DNA from: JAWHQP01 sp032586195
Lineage (GTDB): Bacteria > Pseudomonadota > Gammaproteobacteria > Enterobacterales > Pasteurellaceae
Assembly (NCBI GenBank): GCA_032586195.1
Contig: JAWHQP010000011.1
Coordinates: 1-64,000 of the forward strand
Length of the DNA stretch: 64,000 nt
Direction of reading: 5' to 3'
A program made the translations under genes and the position numbers. The notes beneath the pieces are model-generated. The model saw nothing but the letters and a program-made list of their open reading frames with translations. It did not search any database and was not told the DNA's origin. Positions 45,858 to 54,500 of this stretch are shown in pieces (position 1 is the first letter of the stretch; each line of letters opens with the position of its first letter).

Positions 45858-46781
45858 ATGAGCATTAAGATTTCGACCGCGCCTTGCTGCTGGGGTGTGG
45901 ATGATCCTAAAAACCCTTATTTACCGAAATGGACCTTAGTATTAAATGAAGCGCATCAAGCGGGTTATAAAGGCATTGAACTCGGTCCTTATGGGTATTT
46001 GCCTATTGATATTCAACAGGTTTCGGCCGAATTGGAGAAAAATGACCTGTTTATTGTTGCAGGAACAATTTTTGATGATCTTATCAGTATAGAGAATCAG
46101 GCTGAATTAGAGCGGCAGGTGCATGATATTTGTCAGCTTATTATGCAGTTACCACAGGCTCCGGTTGAACCGGGACAAAAATTTCCGACCCCTTATTTAG
46201 TTATTATTGACTGGGGCCATGATGAACGGGATTATGCGGCGGGACATCCCGATACCGCTCCTCGGTTATCGCCGGAATTGTGGCAACGCATGATGAATCA
46301 TATTAAACGCTTGGCTGAAATTGCGAAAGGTTATGGCGTTAGAGCGGTGATTCATCCTCATGCCGGAGGGTATATAGAGTTTGAGGATGAGATTGCCCGG
46401 CTTGTAAACGATATACCTTATGAATTAGCCGGACTGTGTCTGGATACGGGACATTTATATTATTCCAAAATGGATCCCGTGAAGTTATTGCGGAAGTATC
46501 AATCCCATCTTGATTATGTTCATTTTAAAGATATTCATTTACCGACTTATTTACAGGTCATGCGGCAGCATATTCGTTTCTTTGAAGCTTGCGGTCAGGG
46601 CGTGATGTGTCGTATCGGAGAAGGATGTCTGAATTATACCGAGATTCGGGATGTTTTAGTAAATGAAATAAACTATCAAGGGTATATCACCGTGGAACAG
46701 GAGCGAGATCCCCGTAATTCGGATAGCAGCCTTGATGATGTAAAAATCAGCCGTGATAACTTACACCGAATCGGATTCTAG
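45858..46781 (+). CDS. IolE-like TIM-barrel isomerase/dehydratase
   Basis: 307 residues. It resembles the inosose dehydratase (IolE) branch of the TIM-barrel isomerase superfamily: the N-terminal CCWGVDDPKNPYLPKW, HQAGYKGIELGPYGYLP, the metal-site strands AVIHPHAGGYIE, GLCLDTGHLYYS, VHFKDIHL and GYITVEQERDPRN. IolE dehydrates 2-keto-myo-inositol. The resemblance is by motif, so a related substrate is possible. AAAGGAGTGACAT precedes the ATG. It overlaps no neighbour; the oxidoreductase follows after 8 bases. Confidence 0.75.
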   Translation: MSIKISTAPCCWGVDDPKNPYLPKWTLVLNEAHQAGYKGIELGPYGYLPIDIQQVSAELEKNDLFIVAGTIFDDLISIENQAELERQVHDICQLIMQLPQAPVEPGQKFPTPYLVIIDWGHDERDYAAGHPDTAPRLSPELWQRMMNHIKRLAEIAKGYGVRAVIHPHAGGYIEFEDEIARLVNDIPYELAGLCLDTGHLYYSKMDPVKLLRKYQSHLDYVHFKDIHLPTYLQVMRQHIRFFEACGQGVMCRIGEGCLNYTEIRDVLVNEINYQGYITVEQERDPRNSDSSLDDVKISRDNLHRIGF

Positions 46782-46789
46782 GAGGCGAT

Positions 46790-47952
46790 ATGATTTACGG
46801 AGAAAAAGTAGTAGAACGCCCTATTCGCTGGGCGATGGTCGGCGGTGGCAAAGGCAGCCAGATTGGTTATATTCATCGTTCCGCGGCCTTACGTGATTTT
46901 TGTTTTGAATTGGTTGCCGGAGCATTTGATATTGTCCCCGAACGAGGTAAATCCTTTGGTAAAAATCTTCATGTGTCCGAGGAACGGTGTTATCCGGATT
47001 ATAAAACAATGTTTGCGGAAGAAGCGAAGCGTTCCGACGGCATTGAAGCGGTGTCAATTGCCACCCCTAACGGTACCCATTTTGAGATCTGCAAGGCCGC
47101 TCTTGAGGCGGGATTACACGTTATTTGTGAAAAACCTCTGTGTTTCACCTATGCCGAAGCTCTCGAATTAAAGCGATTGGTCGAGCAAAAACGGAAAATA
47201 TTGGGAGTAACCTATGGATACGCGGGTCACCAAATTATTGAAGAGGGGAGACGTTTGGTTGCTGATGGCGCGCTTGGTGAAATCCGTATTATTAATATGC
47301 AATTTGCCCATGGTTTTCATAATGTGGCGGTGGAACGGAATACCGCAAGCACTAAATGGCGCGTGGATCCTAAATTTGCCGGACCAAGCTATGTATTAGG
47401 CGATGTGGGAACCCATCCTTTGTATTTATCGGAAGTCATGGTTCCTCAATTAAAGATTAAACGACTTTTATGTACACGACAAAGTTTCGTTAAAACGCGT
47501 GCCCCATTAGAGGACAATGCCACCACTTTAATGGAATACGATAATGGTGCGGTAGCGACGGTTTGGTCAAGCGGGGTTAACTGTGGCTCCATGCATGGAC
47601 AAAAATCCGCATTATCGGTGAAAAAGCAAGTATCGAATGGTGGGACGAACAACCTAATCAATTACGCTTTGAAGTGCAAGGCGAACCGGTGCGTATTCTT
47701 GAGCGGGGTATGGGTTATTTACATGATTCCGCTTTGGTCGAAGATCGCATCGGCGCGGGACATCCCGAAGGTTTATTTGAAGCATGGTCAAATTTATATG
47801 CACGTTTTGCCCGGGCAATGATTGCTAAAGAACAGGGTAAGAAAATAGATTTTTGGTATCCTGATATACACGCAGGCGTTGAAGGCGTTCGTTGGGTAGA
47901 AAATTGCGTCAGATCAGCGGATCAGGGAGGAGTATGGGTAGATTATGAGTAG
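46790..47952 (+). pseudogene. Gfo/Idh/MocA oxidoreductase with a homopolymer frameshift
   Basis: The N-terminal frame (from 46790) has the Rossmann motif WAMVGGGKGSQIGYIHRSA, HVICEKPLCFTYAEAL and the active-site GDVGTHPLYLSEVM. After GSMHGQK the frame is wrong until its stop at 47821. The correct continuation (RIIGEKASIEWWDEQPNQL to HAGVEGVRWVENC) is in another frame ending at 47952. One extra A in the A5 run at 47601-47605 would join them into about 387 residues. The rest of the gene is clean, so the change is recent or a sequencing error. The reading frame after the break would add only unrelated residues. Confidence 0.88.
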
Positions 47953-48032
47953 TTTAATACTCAATTGAGCATCTTGTAATATTTATTTTCCCTTTTAACG
48001 ATTAACGTAAAACTACTTTACGAGTATTAAAG

Positions 48033-48063
48033 AAATCGGCTCTGTATTTAGGGCCGGTTTTTT
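48033..48063 (+). terminator. Terminator ending the second catabolic cluster
   Basis: AAATCGGCTCT and AGGGCCGGTTT pair along 11 positions (including GU pairs) around GTATTT, followed by TTTTATT. Confidence 0.8.
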
Positions 48064-48181
48064 ATTATTCGTTATTCGAGCTAGATCATGTTTAGTTAAA
48101 ACCATTCAAGCCAATAAGATTTTTATTTTGTGTTAACTTAGTAATATAATAATTTTTCCGTCATTATAATTATTTTTCTTC

Positions 48182-48224
48182 TTGACTTAGATCAATGCAT
48201 TATCATGATCAATCCGGTTATATT
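48182..48224 (+). promoter_or_regulatory. FNR-type class II promoter, cassette 1
   Basis: TTGACTTAGATCAA at 48182-48195 fits the FNR box TTGAT-N4-ATCAA with one mismatch. TATATT at 48219-48224 lies 30.5 bases from the box centre, so the box would sit near -42. The predicted transcript starts around 48231, at the 5' arm of the leader hairpin. Confidence 0.65.
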
Positions 48225-48322
48225 AGCAGCAACTAATTTTTTCTTACAGTAACTTTCGTTTAATGGCAGGTAGATAAATAAATTAGTTGCGCTTAAGGAC
48301 TCAGTTGATAGGATATCAGATT

Positions 48323-48415
48323 ATGCAGAAGTTACTTCTTCCTCATTTCTACGCAGCATTTCACTGCGCTTCTTTTTTCCTGACTCAGTGTCATTACTTG
48401 ATTTCTCTTCCATGA
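48323..48415 (+). CDS. 30-residue conserved leader peptide, copy 1
   Basis: MQKLLLPHFYAAFHCASFFL followed by TQCHYLISLP. AGGA at 48310-48313 is placed as a ribosome-binding site. The same frame, length and most residues recur in the other two leaders. The peptide is hydrophobic with two Cys and several His. It may be a leader peptide controlling the downstream gene, or a small membrane peptide. No known family recognised. Confidence 0.55.
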   Translation: MQKLLLPHFYAAFHCASFFLTQCHYLISLP

Positions 48416-48512
48416 GCTGAAAGTGCGGTGTGATAATGATGAATTTTTTTCTCTTTGAAAAAGCTCAGTAGTACTTAATAAAGTAACTAAGAACAGAAAT
48501 AAGGAAAAAACT

Positions 48513-49100
48513 ATGCTCAACGTATTAAAGAAACATTATTTTTGTATTATTTTTCTAATACTCTTACTAGGAAGTAGTATTTATTTAATTTTATGGTATA
48601 GAGATATAAATGATAATAGATCATATCCACTATCTCTTAGTAAAGAAAGTAAGTTACTCATAGATTACAAAACGTCTTATATTTCTAAGCACACTAAATG
48701 TTTTAAATTAGAAATTAATATTAAATATGATGATATGAAAAATCCTGAGTTTATTCCTATATATTCGTCAGAAGATTATTCTTATGTATTGAAAAATGAT
48801 AAGTTTTTCTCTCAATTATTTACTAATTCAAAATTAGCTATAAAAATCTTCAAAGATAAAGAGCTATTAGTTGATAAACAAATTTATGTGAATTCTTTAT
48901 ATGGCTCTGGTCAAATTAAGATTTTGAATGAAAACTATAGGAGATATACAATAAATGGCTATTATGGAAGAAATAAGATGGCATGTTATGTATTTTCTCC
49001 AAATTCAAATTATCAAATTGTTGTTACTAACCTTAATGCACTAGAAATATATAAAGAAATTCCTGTTTTCTTTGAAATTCGTGCTGTGAAACTTCGTTAA
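48513..49100 (+). CDS. Small membrane-anchored protein, putative immunity (family A)
   Basis: 195 residues. A signal-anchor helix (HYFCIIFLILLLGSSIYLIL, about 8-27) is followed by an extracytoplasmic domain with conserved Cys (near 65 and 150). The gene at 50981 is a paralogue: identical first dozen residues, then LSLSK, IDYKT, KIFKD, and a C-terminal VVTNL segment. It lies 27 bases upstream of an effector-like gene, as does its paralogue, so the two are a pair. That pairing is why I suggest an immunity role; an export or folding helper is the alternative. Visibly A/T-richer than the genes around it. Confidence 0.7.
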   Translation: MLNVLKKHYFCIIFLILLLGSSIYLILWYRDINDNRSYPLSLSKESKLLIDYKTSYISKHTKCFKLEINIKYDDMKNPEFIPIYSSEDYSYVLKNDKFFSQLFTNSKLAIKIFKDKELLVDKQIYVNSLYGSGQIKILNENYRRYTINGYYGRNKMACYVFSPNSNYQIVVTNLNALEIYKEIPVFFEIRAVKLR

Positions 49101-49127
49101 TTAAACACAAATTTAAGGAGATTTATT

Positions 49128-49610
49128 ATGGAAAATAAATATACGGTAACTTTCTATTTTGCTAAGGCAAGAGCAAGATATTACAAAGATCCTAAAGATC
49201 AAACGATAATAGAGCATTCCTTGGGAGGGAATGCCTGGTTTGTGGTTAGAAATGAAACTACCGGAAAAAGTCAAAGCAGTGGATTCCAATCTAAAAATAA
49301 TGAACCGTTTGGACCAGGTGATATTACAGGTGGTGATAAAGCAAGTTATATTGATATAGCCCATTCCACTACGATACAGCTTGATGAGACTCAATATAAT
49401 CGATTGCTCGCTTTACATCACTATAACGGTTTTGATGCCTCTACTTACAATGTTGCCACGCATAACTGTGTTTCCTACGTGTTCAGGGCGCTGAACCTTA
49501 TCGGTTATAACCCTGGCAATATTAATCCCGGCAGCCGCTATTCCGACAAGCTTAAACAACTCGGTATTTCAATGGACGCAGTGAATGAACCGAGTGACGC
49601 AATTCTTTAA
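49128..49610 (+). CDS. Stand-alone copy of the RTX protein N-terminal domain, predicted His lost
   Basis: 160 residues that match residues 1-162 of the RTX protein at 51592. In that protein the pattern is HAWFVV at 36-41 and THNCVSYVF around Cys116, an order (His before Cys) like permuted NlpC/P60 and LRAT-type papain-fold enzymes. Here the His codon CAT is AAT (Asn35), while the Cys (114) remains. The frame ends where CAA of the parent has become TAA, and similarity stops there. It is thus a truncated, probably inactive copy. The 3' half is nearly identical in DNA to the parent, pointing to recent duplication or conversion. Confidence 0.75.
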   Translation: MENKYTVTFYFAKARARYYKDPKDQTIIEHSLGGNAWFVVRNETTGKSQSSGFQSKNNEPFGPGDITGGDKASYIDIAHSTTIQLDETQYNRLLALHHYNGFDASTYNVATHNCVSYVFRALNLIGYNPGNINPGSRYSDKLKQLGISMDAVNEPSDAIL

Positions 49611-49720
49611 GTTACATTAATCTAGTAATATGATAATTACTCTTCTTAGAATTCTCAGCCAAATCAATTTAATCCTAATGGTAAATAATAAAACTCTTCC
49701 TCTTTAAACCATCCCTATTC

Positions 49721-49763
49721 TTGACTTAGATCAATGCATTATCATGATTAACCCGGTTATATT
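49721..49763 (+). promoter_or_regulatory. FNR-type class II promoter, cassette 2
   Basis: TTGACTTAGATCAA at 49721-49734 and TATATT at 49758-49763, with the same spacing as in cassette 1. Confidence 0.65.
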
Positions 49764-49861
49764 AGCACCAACTAATTTTTTCTTACAGTAACTTTCGTTT
49801 AACGGCAGGTAGATAAATAAATTAGTTGAGTTTAAGGATTCAGTTGATAGGATATCAGATT

Positions 49862-49954
49862 ATGCAGAAATTACTTATTCCTCATTTCTACGCGGCATTC
49901 CGCTGCGCTTCTTTTCCCCTGACACACTGTCATTATTTGATTTTTCTTCCGTGA
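49862..49954 (+). CDS. 30-residue conserved leader peptide, copy 2
   Basis: MQKLLIPHFYAAFRCASFPL followed by THCHYLIFLP. Compared with copy 3, all seven base differences fall on third codon positions, five of them silent. That pattern supports translation of this frame on this strand. Confidence 0.6.
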   Translation: MQKLLIPHFYAAFRCASFPLTHCHYLIFLP

Positions 49955-50058
49955 GCTGAAAGTGCGGTGTGATGTTTTCTATTTTTTGCATAATAAATAG
50001 AATCATTATATAACAAGGCATACGGTAACCATTAACAGTAATCATCACAGAGGTAGCT

Positions 50059-50493
50059 ATGATTAAACCATGTAGAATAGCAAGATGTATCTTCGCGGTA
50101 TTACTTCTCATTTTTATCCTAATAAATGTGTTAGAGAAAAACGGATATTGCATTAGAAAGATGACACCTTTGTCTGAACTCTACACGGAGCAGCAGCTTA
50201 TTGATAAAGCCATTTTATATGTTCTTGATAATATGCCTAAAAGAATAAGACAACTAAATGGAGAAAGAGTAGGTGTTAAACAATATTCGAATTTAGAAGA
50301 ATTCAAACGGCTTAATCCGAATTGTTGTAAATTAACCAAATCGGCAGATGAAGGGGCCAGAAACGATTCCGCATATGGGTATGTAAGAATTGAATATCTA
50401 CTTCATTATCTACAAGACATACCGGCTGATAAAGAAAGAATTTATATTGAATATGACTCTTGCGGTGAAGTGCAAGAATTCCGATTCCCTTAA
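50059..50493 (+). CDS. Small membrane-anchored protein of cassette 2
   Basis: 144 residues with an N-terminal signal-anchor helix (CIFAVLLLIFILINVLEKN) and a soluble domain with paired Cys (NCCKL). Not obviously related in sequence to the family A or B proteins, but it has the same place: after a leader repeat and directly before an effector-type start. Family not recognised; an immunity role is by analogy only. Confidence 0.65.
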   Translation: MIKPCRIARCIFAVLLLIFILINVLEKNGYCIRKMTPLSELYTEQQLIDKAILYVLDNMPKRIRQLNGERVGVKQYSNLEEFKRLNPNCCKLTKSADEGARNDSAYGYVRIEYLLHYLQDIPADKERIYIEYDSCGEVQEFRFP

Positions 50494-50528
50494 ACAACCG
50501 TTCTATTTAATAAACAAGGAGATGACCT

Positions 50529-50606
50529 ATGACATTACCAACAGCAACCCAAATTACCAACAATTATCTATACTTAGAAGTATCAGCAGGATCAGTTTAC
50601 GTTTAA
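50529..50606 (+). pseudogene. 25-codon remnant of an effector gene
   Basis: A strong Shine-Dalgarno (AACAAGGAGATGACCT) precedes MTLPTATQITNNYLYLEVSA, then GSVYV and a stop. It occupies the effector position of cassette 2. The frame is far too short for an effector, and the third leader repeat begins at once after it, so it looks like the 5' stub of a gene removed by recombination. Confidence 0.45.
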
Positions 50607-50648
50607 CGTAAAATACTAAAACTCTTCCTTTTTAAACCATCCTTATTC

Positions 50649-50691
50649 TTGACTTAGATCAAGGCATTATCATGATTAACCCGGTTATATT
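50649..50691 (+). promoter_or_regulatory. FNR-type class II promoter, cassette 3
   Basis: TTGACTTAGATCAA at 50649-50662 and TATATT at 50686-50691, same spacing as the other two. It would drive the small membrane protein, the RTX gene and perhaps the exporter under low oxygen. Confidence 0.65.
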
Positions 50692-50789
50692 AGCACTAAC
50701 TAATTTTTTCTTACAGTAACTTTCGTTTAACGGCAGGTAGATAAATAAGTTAGTTGCGCTCAAGGATTCAGTTGATAGGACATCAGATT

Positions 50790-50882
50790 ATGCAGAAGTT
50801 ACTTATTCCCCATTTCTACGCGGCATTCCGCTGTGCTTCTTTTCCCCTGACTCAGTGTCATTACTTTATTTTTCTTCCGTGA
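50790..50882 (+). CDS. 30-residue conserved leader peptide, copy 3
   Basis: MQKLLIPHFYAAFRCASFPL followed by TQCHYFIFLP, with AGGACATCAGATT before the ATG. See copies 1 and 2 for the third-position substitution pattern. Confidence 0.6.
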   Translation: MQKLLIPHFYAAFRCASFPLTQCHYFIFLP

Positions 50883-50980
50883 GCTAAAAGTGCGGTGTGA
50901 TAATGACGAATTTTTCTCATCTTTGAAAAAGTTCAGTAGCACTTAATAAAGTAACTAAGAATAAAAGTAAGGAAAAAACT

Positions 50981-51559
50981 ATGCTCAACGTATTAAAGAA
51001 ACATTATTTTTGTATTATCTTTTCACTAACTATGATAGGTGGGATTATTTATTTAAGTCTGTGGTTTGAAGATATGACTGATATTCAATATTACCCTATA
51101 TCACTTAGTAAAAAAGATGAAATCAGCATAGATTATAAAACACCTTATATTGTAAGTGACGGGAGATGTTTCATGTTAGGGTTTGCAATTAGAGACTCTA
51201 GTGATATGGCCCATTATAATAAACGTTACCCAATTATTTATCATAACCAAACAGAAGCAGAATATTATTTCAATATTGAGAATAAACCTAAACTGCATAT
51301 AAAAATTTTTAAAGACAATACGTTGGTGCAAGAAAAAGACATATATGCTACAGAAATCTCTTCTCATGGCGACAATATAATAAACAATAAAAACTATTGG
51401 ATTAGGTATATAGATACATCTTCTGGGTATAAACGAGGAGGTTGTTATTATTTTTTACCTAACTCGCATTATAAAATCATAGTGACAAACTTAATACCTA
51501 AAGAAGATTACAAGGATATTGAAGTCTTCTTTATAATCAATACGATTAAACATCGTTAA
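50981..51559 (+). CDS. Small membrane-anchored protein, putative immunity (family A)
   Basis: 192 residues, paralogue of the gene at 48513. Signal-anchor HYFCIIFSLTMIGGIIYLSL, then an extracytoplasmic domain with LSKKDEISIDYKTPYI, KLHIKIFKDNTL, two conserved Cys and a C-terminal IIVTNLIPKEDYKDIEVFFI. It lies 32 bases upstream of the intact RTX effector gene and is on the same transcript. The first 12 residues are identical to the paralogue; the rest diverges strongly, as expected of proteins matched to different partners, although the partners here are similar. Confidence 0.7.
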   Translation: MLNVLKKHYFCIIFSLTMIGGIIYLSLWFEDMTDIQYYPISLSKKDEISIDYKTPYIVSDGRCFMLGFAIRDSSDMAHYNKRYPIIYHNQTEAEYYFNIENKPKLHIKIFKDNTLVQEKDIYATEISSHGDNIINNKNYWIRYIDTSSGYKRGGCYYFLPNSHYKIIVTNLIPKEDYKDIEVFFIINTIKHR

Positions 51560-51591
51560 TTTGTTTAATACTTAAATCAAGGAGATTTATT

Positions 51592-54500
51592 ATGGAAAAT
51601 AAATATACCGTCACTTTCTATTTTGCTAAGGCAGGGGCAAAATACTATGACAAAGATCCTAAAGGTCAAACAATTATAAAACGTTCATGGGCAGGGCATG
51701 CCTGGTTTGTGGTTAAAAATGAAACGACCGGTACAAGCCAAAGCAGTGGATTCCAATCGGTAAAAGGTGAACCCTTTGGAAAGGGTTATATTACGGATAA
51801 TGATAAAGCAAGTTATATTGATATAGCCCATTCCACTACGATACAGCTTAATGAAACTCAATATAATCGATTACTTACTTTGCATAATAATAAAAAGGGC
51901 TTTAATGCTTCTACTTACAATGTCGCCACGCATAACTGTGTTTCCTACGTGTTCAGGGCGTTGAACCTTATCGGTTATAACCCCGGCAATATTAATCCCG
52001 GCAGCCGCTATTCCGACAAGCTTAAACAACTCGGTATTTCAATGGACGCACTGAATGAACCGAGTGACTCAATTCTTCAACTGCTCGAACAGATTTCCGC
52101 CGCGCCGGCCTTCGCTTATGATGATTTAGTCAAGCTTCTTGCTGAAAACGGCGCGATCGGTGCTGACGGCAATAAACTGCTCCCTGTTTCGGAACAGCAT
52201 CATCTCAGCACAACAAAAATTAATAATGAAATCAAGGGTTACGACGGTTATAACGATGAAATCTGGGGTGGTATCGGGGATGATCATCTTATCGGCAAAG
52301 GCGGTGATGATATTCTTCGCGGCGGAGACGGTCGCGATAAATTAGAAGGCGGTGACGGATTTGATACCTATTATGCCGATAAGGAAGACACTATTATCGA
52401 TTCCGACGGCAACGGCAGAGTAATGCTTAATAATAAAACGCTGGCAGGCGGTGAGCGCGATAAGAAAAAAGATCCGGAGGGTGAATATAAAGCCAACGGG
52501 CTTACCTATAAGTGGACGGGCGGTGATTTAACCGTTGGCGGACTGACCGTTAAAAACTTTAGAAACGGGCAGCTGGGCATTCACTTAGAGGAAAAGGAAG
52601 ATGAGGAACCCGAAGCGCCGCCGCCGGCAACCGATCCGCTGATCATTGATATGAATGGCGATGGTGTAAAAACGGTTTCACGCGATAAAGGTGTTTACTT
52701 TGATTTGGATAATAATGATTTTGCCGAGCGAACAGGCTGGATTGACGGTAATGACGCGTTTCTGGCGTTAGATAGAAATGACAATAACAAGATAGACAAC
52801 GGCACGGAGTTATTTGGTTCTTACACAAGGCTGCAAAACGGTCGTTTGGCCTCTAACGGTTTTGAAGCGTTGACTGAGTTTGATTCAAATAATGACCGTA
52901 TTCTGGATGAAAATGATGAAATCTGGTCTCAGCTGAAACTATGGCAGGATCGCAATGGTAACGGAATCACCGACGATGGTGAATTGACGGCGATTGCACA
53001 ATCTGACATCGCCTCTATTGATCTTTCTTATAACATTATTGAATACACGGACTCACAGGAAAATTCTCATCTTCAGGCTTCCCGGATCATGCGTAAAGAC
53101 GGTTCTGAAGCTGCTATTGAAGAAATCTGGTTTAATGTTTCGCAGGCGGATACCAAGCCGCTAATTAAAGTTAATATTCCCGACGGGATAAAAACATTAC
53201 CAAATGTGCGCGGGTTTGGTAATGTACCCGACTTGCATACGGCAATGGCGCAAAATGCCGAATTAGTCAAGATGTTAAAAACTTATCTTACTGCGGACAG
53301 TGAGAAGAAATCGGCATTGTTAGATGAGCTGATTTACCAATGGGCTAAGGCGGGAACATTGAAAAATGGCAATATTTTCGATTGGAATTACCGAAAATCA
53401 AATACCGTAAACGCGCTGACAGGTAGAAAGACTTATATAACTTCTTCTAATCAGGATCGGTTTTCTGAGGAATTTGACCGGTTTAAACATTATGTTGCTG
53501 CTAAAATTGCGGCACAAACCACGTATAAAGGTGTTTTTGATTCCGTTATGCTGCAATACGATCCCGCGACACAAACTGTGGCTTACGATTGGAGTAAAGT
53601 CACTCAACACATCTATGCACTTCTGGCAGAGAAAAAATATGACGAAGTTAAGCAAATTACTGAGGTGGCAAAGGGATTGGGCGCTTATTCCGGTTCAATG
53701 AAAAAAAATTATGTTTACCATACGGGCGAAAACGAACATGGGGTAACGCTCTCGGGTACAAATCAGAATGAAACCTTTCTCGGTTCTGACGGTGATGATA
53801 CATTAGGCGATACCTATGGCGGTAACGATATTTTCTATGGCGGAAAAGGCAACGATAAGATAATAAGCGGTTTAGGCGACGATATATTTATGTTTGAGCA
53901 AGGCTGGGGTCAGGATACCATTGAAGATTGTGGGGGAAACAATACGCTGGTTTTTAAGGACATCAAGCCTCAGGAGCTTATTGTTCGTAATGTCGATGGT
54001 GATATGGTGATTACGCGTGCCGGCAGCGACGATAAAATTACTGTTTCGGGGCAATTTGAGTCTTCTTACTCTTATACTCCAATCACACGCATAGGTTTTT
54101 CCGATGGAACGATATGGAATAAAGACCTTATTAACAAGATGTCGGTTCAGGGAACTAAAGGCGATGACACGATAATGGGAACAGGCCATCTCTATGGTGA
54201 CGCGGGCAATGATATCTTAGATGCAGGGAAAGGCACACTGCGCTTTATTGATGAATATTCTTCTTTCCCTGACGAAGAGCCGCACGCGCAATCTGTGCCG
54301 ACCAATACCTTAGACGGCGGCAGCGGCAACGATACGCTTTACGGTTCTTATGATAACGAAATCTATCACTTTGACGCGGGTTTCGGACAGGATGATATTT
54401 ATGAGCAACGGGATGAAAATGTGTATTCTAATATCGCGGATTCTTTTGACACCATCCGTTTCGGTAAAGGCATTACCCCCGCGGATATTGAATTCATCCG

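Larger units (their letters stand above)
48175..48512 (+). repeat. Cassette leader repeat, copy 1
   Basis: First of three related leaders (others at 49684-49976 and 50613-50980). In order it holds an FNR-type promoter, a 5' hairpin formed by GCAACTAATTT (48229-48239) and AAATTAGTTGC (48280-48290), a 30-codon frame, an uptake signal (48421-48430) and a Shine-Dalgarno AAGGAAAAAACT for the gene at 48513. Copies 1 and 3 stay alike up to and into the following gene; copy 2 departs just after the uptake signal. The stretch 48064-48174 before it shows nothing I can name. Confidence 0.85.
49684..49976 (+). repeat. Cassette leader repeat, copy 2
   Basis: Same order as copy 1: FNR-type promoter, hairpin with arms CAACTAATTT (49769-49778) and AAATTAGTTG (49819-49828), a 30-codon frame and an uptake signal (49959-49968). 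After the uptake signal the sequence differs from copies 1 and 3 and leads to an unrelated gene at 50059. Confidence 0.85.
50613..50980 (+). repeat. Cassette leader repeat, copy 3
   Basis: FNR-type promoter, hairpin with arms AACTAATTT (50698-50706) and AAGTTAGTT (50747-50755, one GU pair), 30-codon frame and uptake signal (50887-50896), then about 85 bp that match copy 1 up to the next ATG. This copy drives the intact RTX cassette. Confidence 0.85.

Noticed and set aside
48332..48520. 62-codon minus-strand frame opposite the first leader peptide
   Set aside because: Its triplets coincide with those of the plus-strand frame. Variable bases between copies fall on plus-strand third positions, which are first positions for this frame, so coding on the minus strand is less likely.
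48175..50980. CRISPR array or insertion sequences to explain the repeats
   Set aside because: There are only three long copies with genes between them, no short regular spacers, no cas genes, no transposase and no clear terminal inverted repeats.
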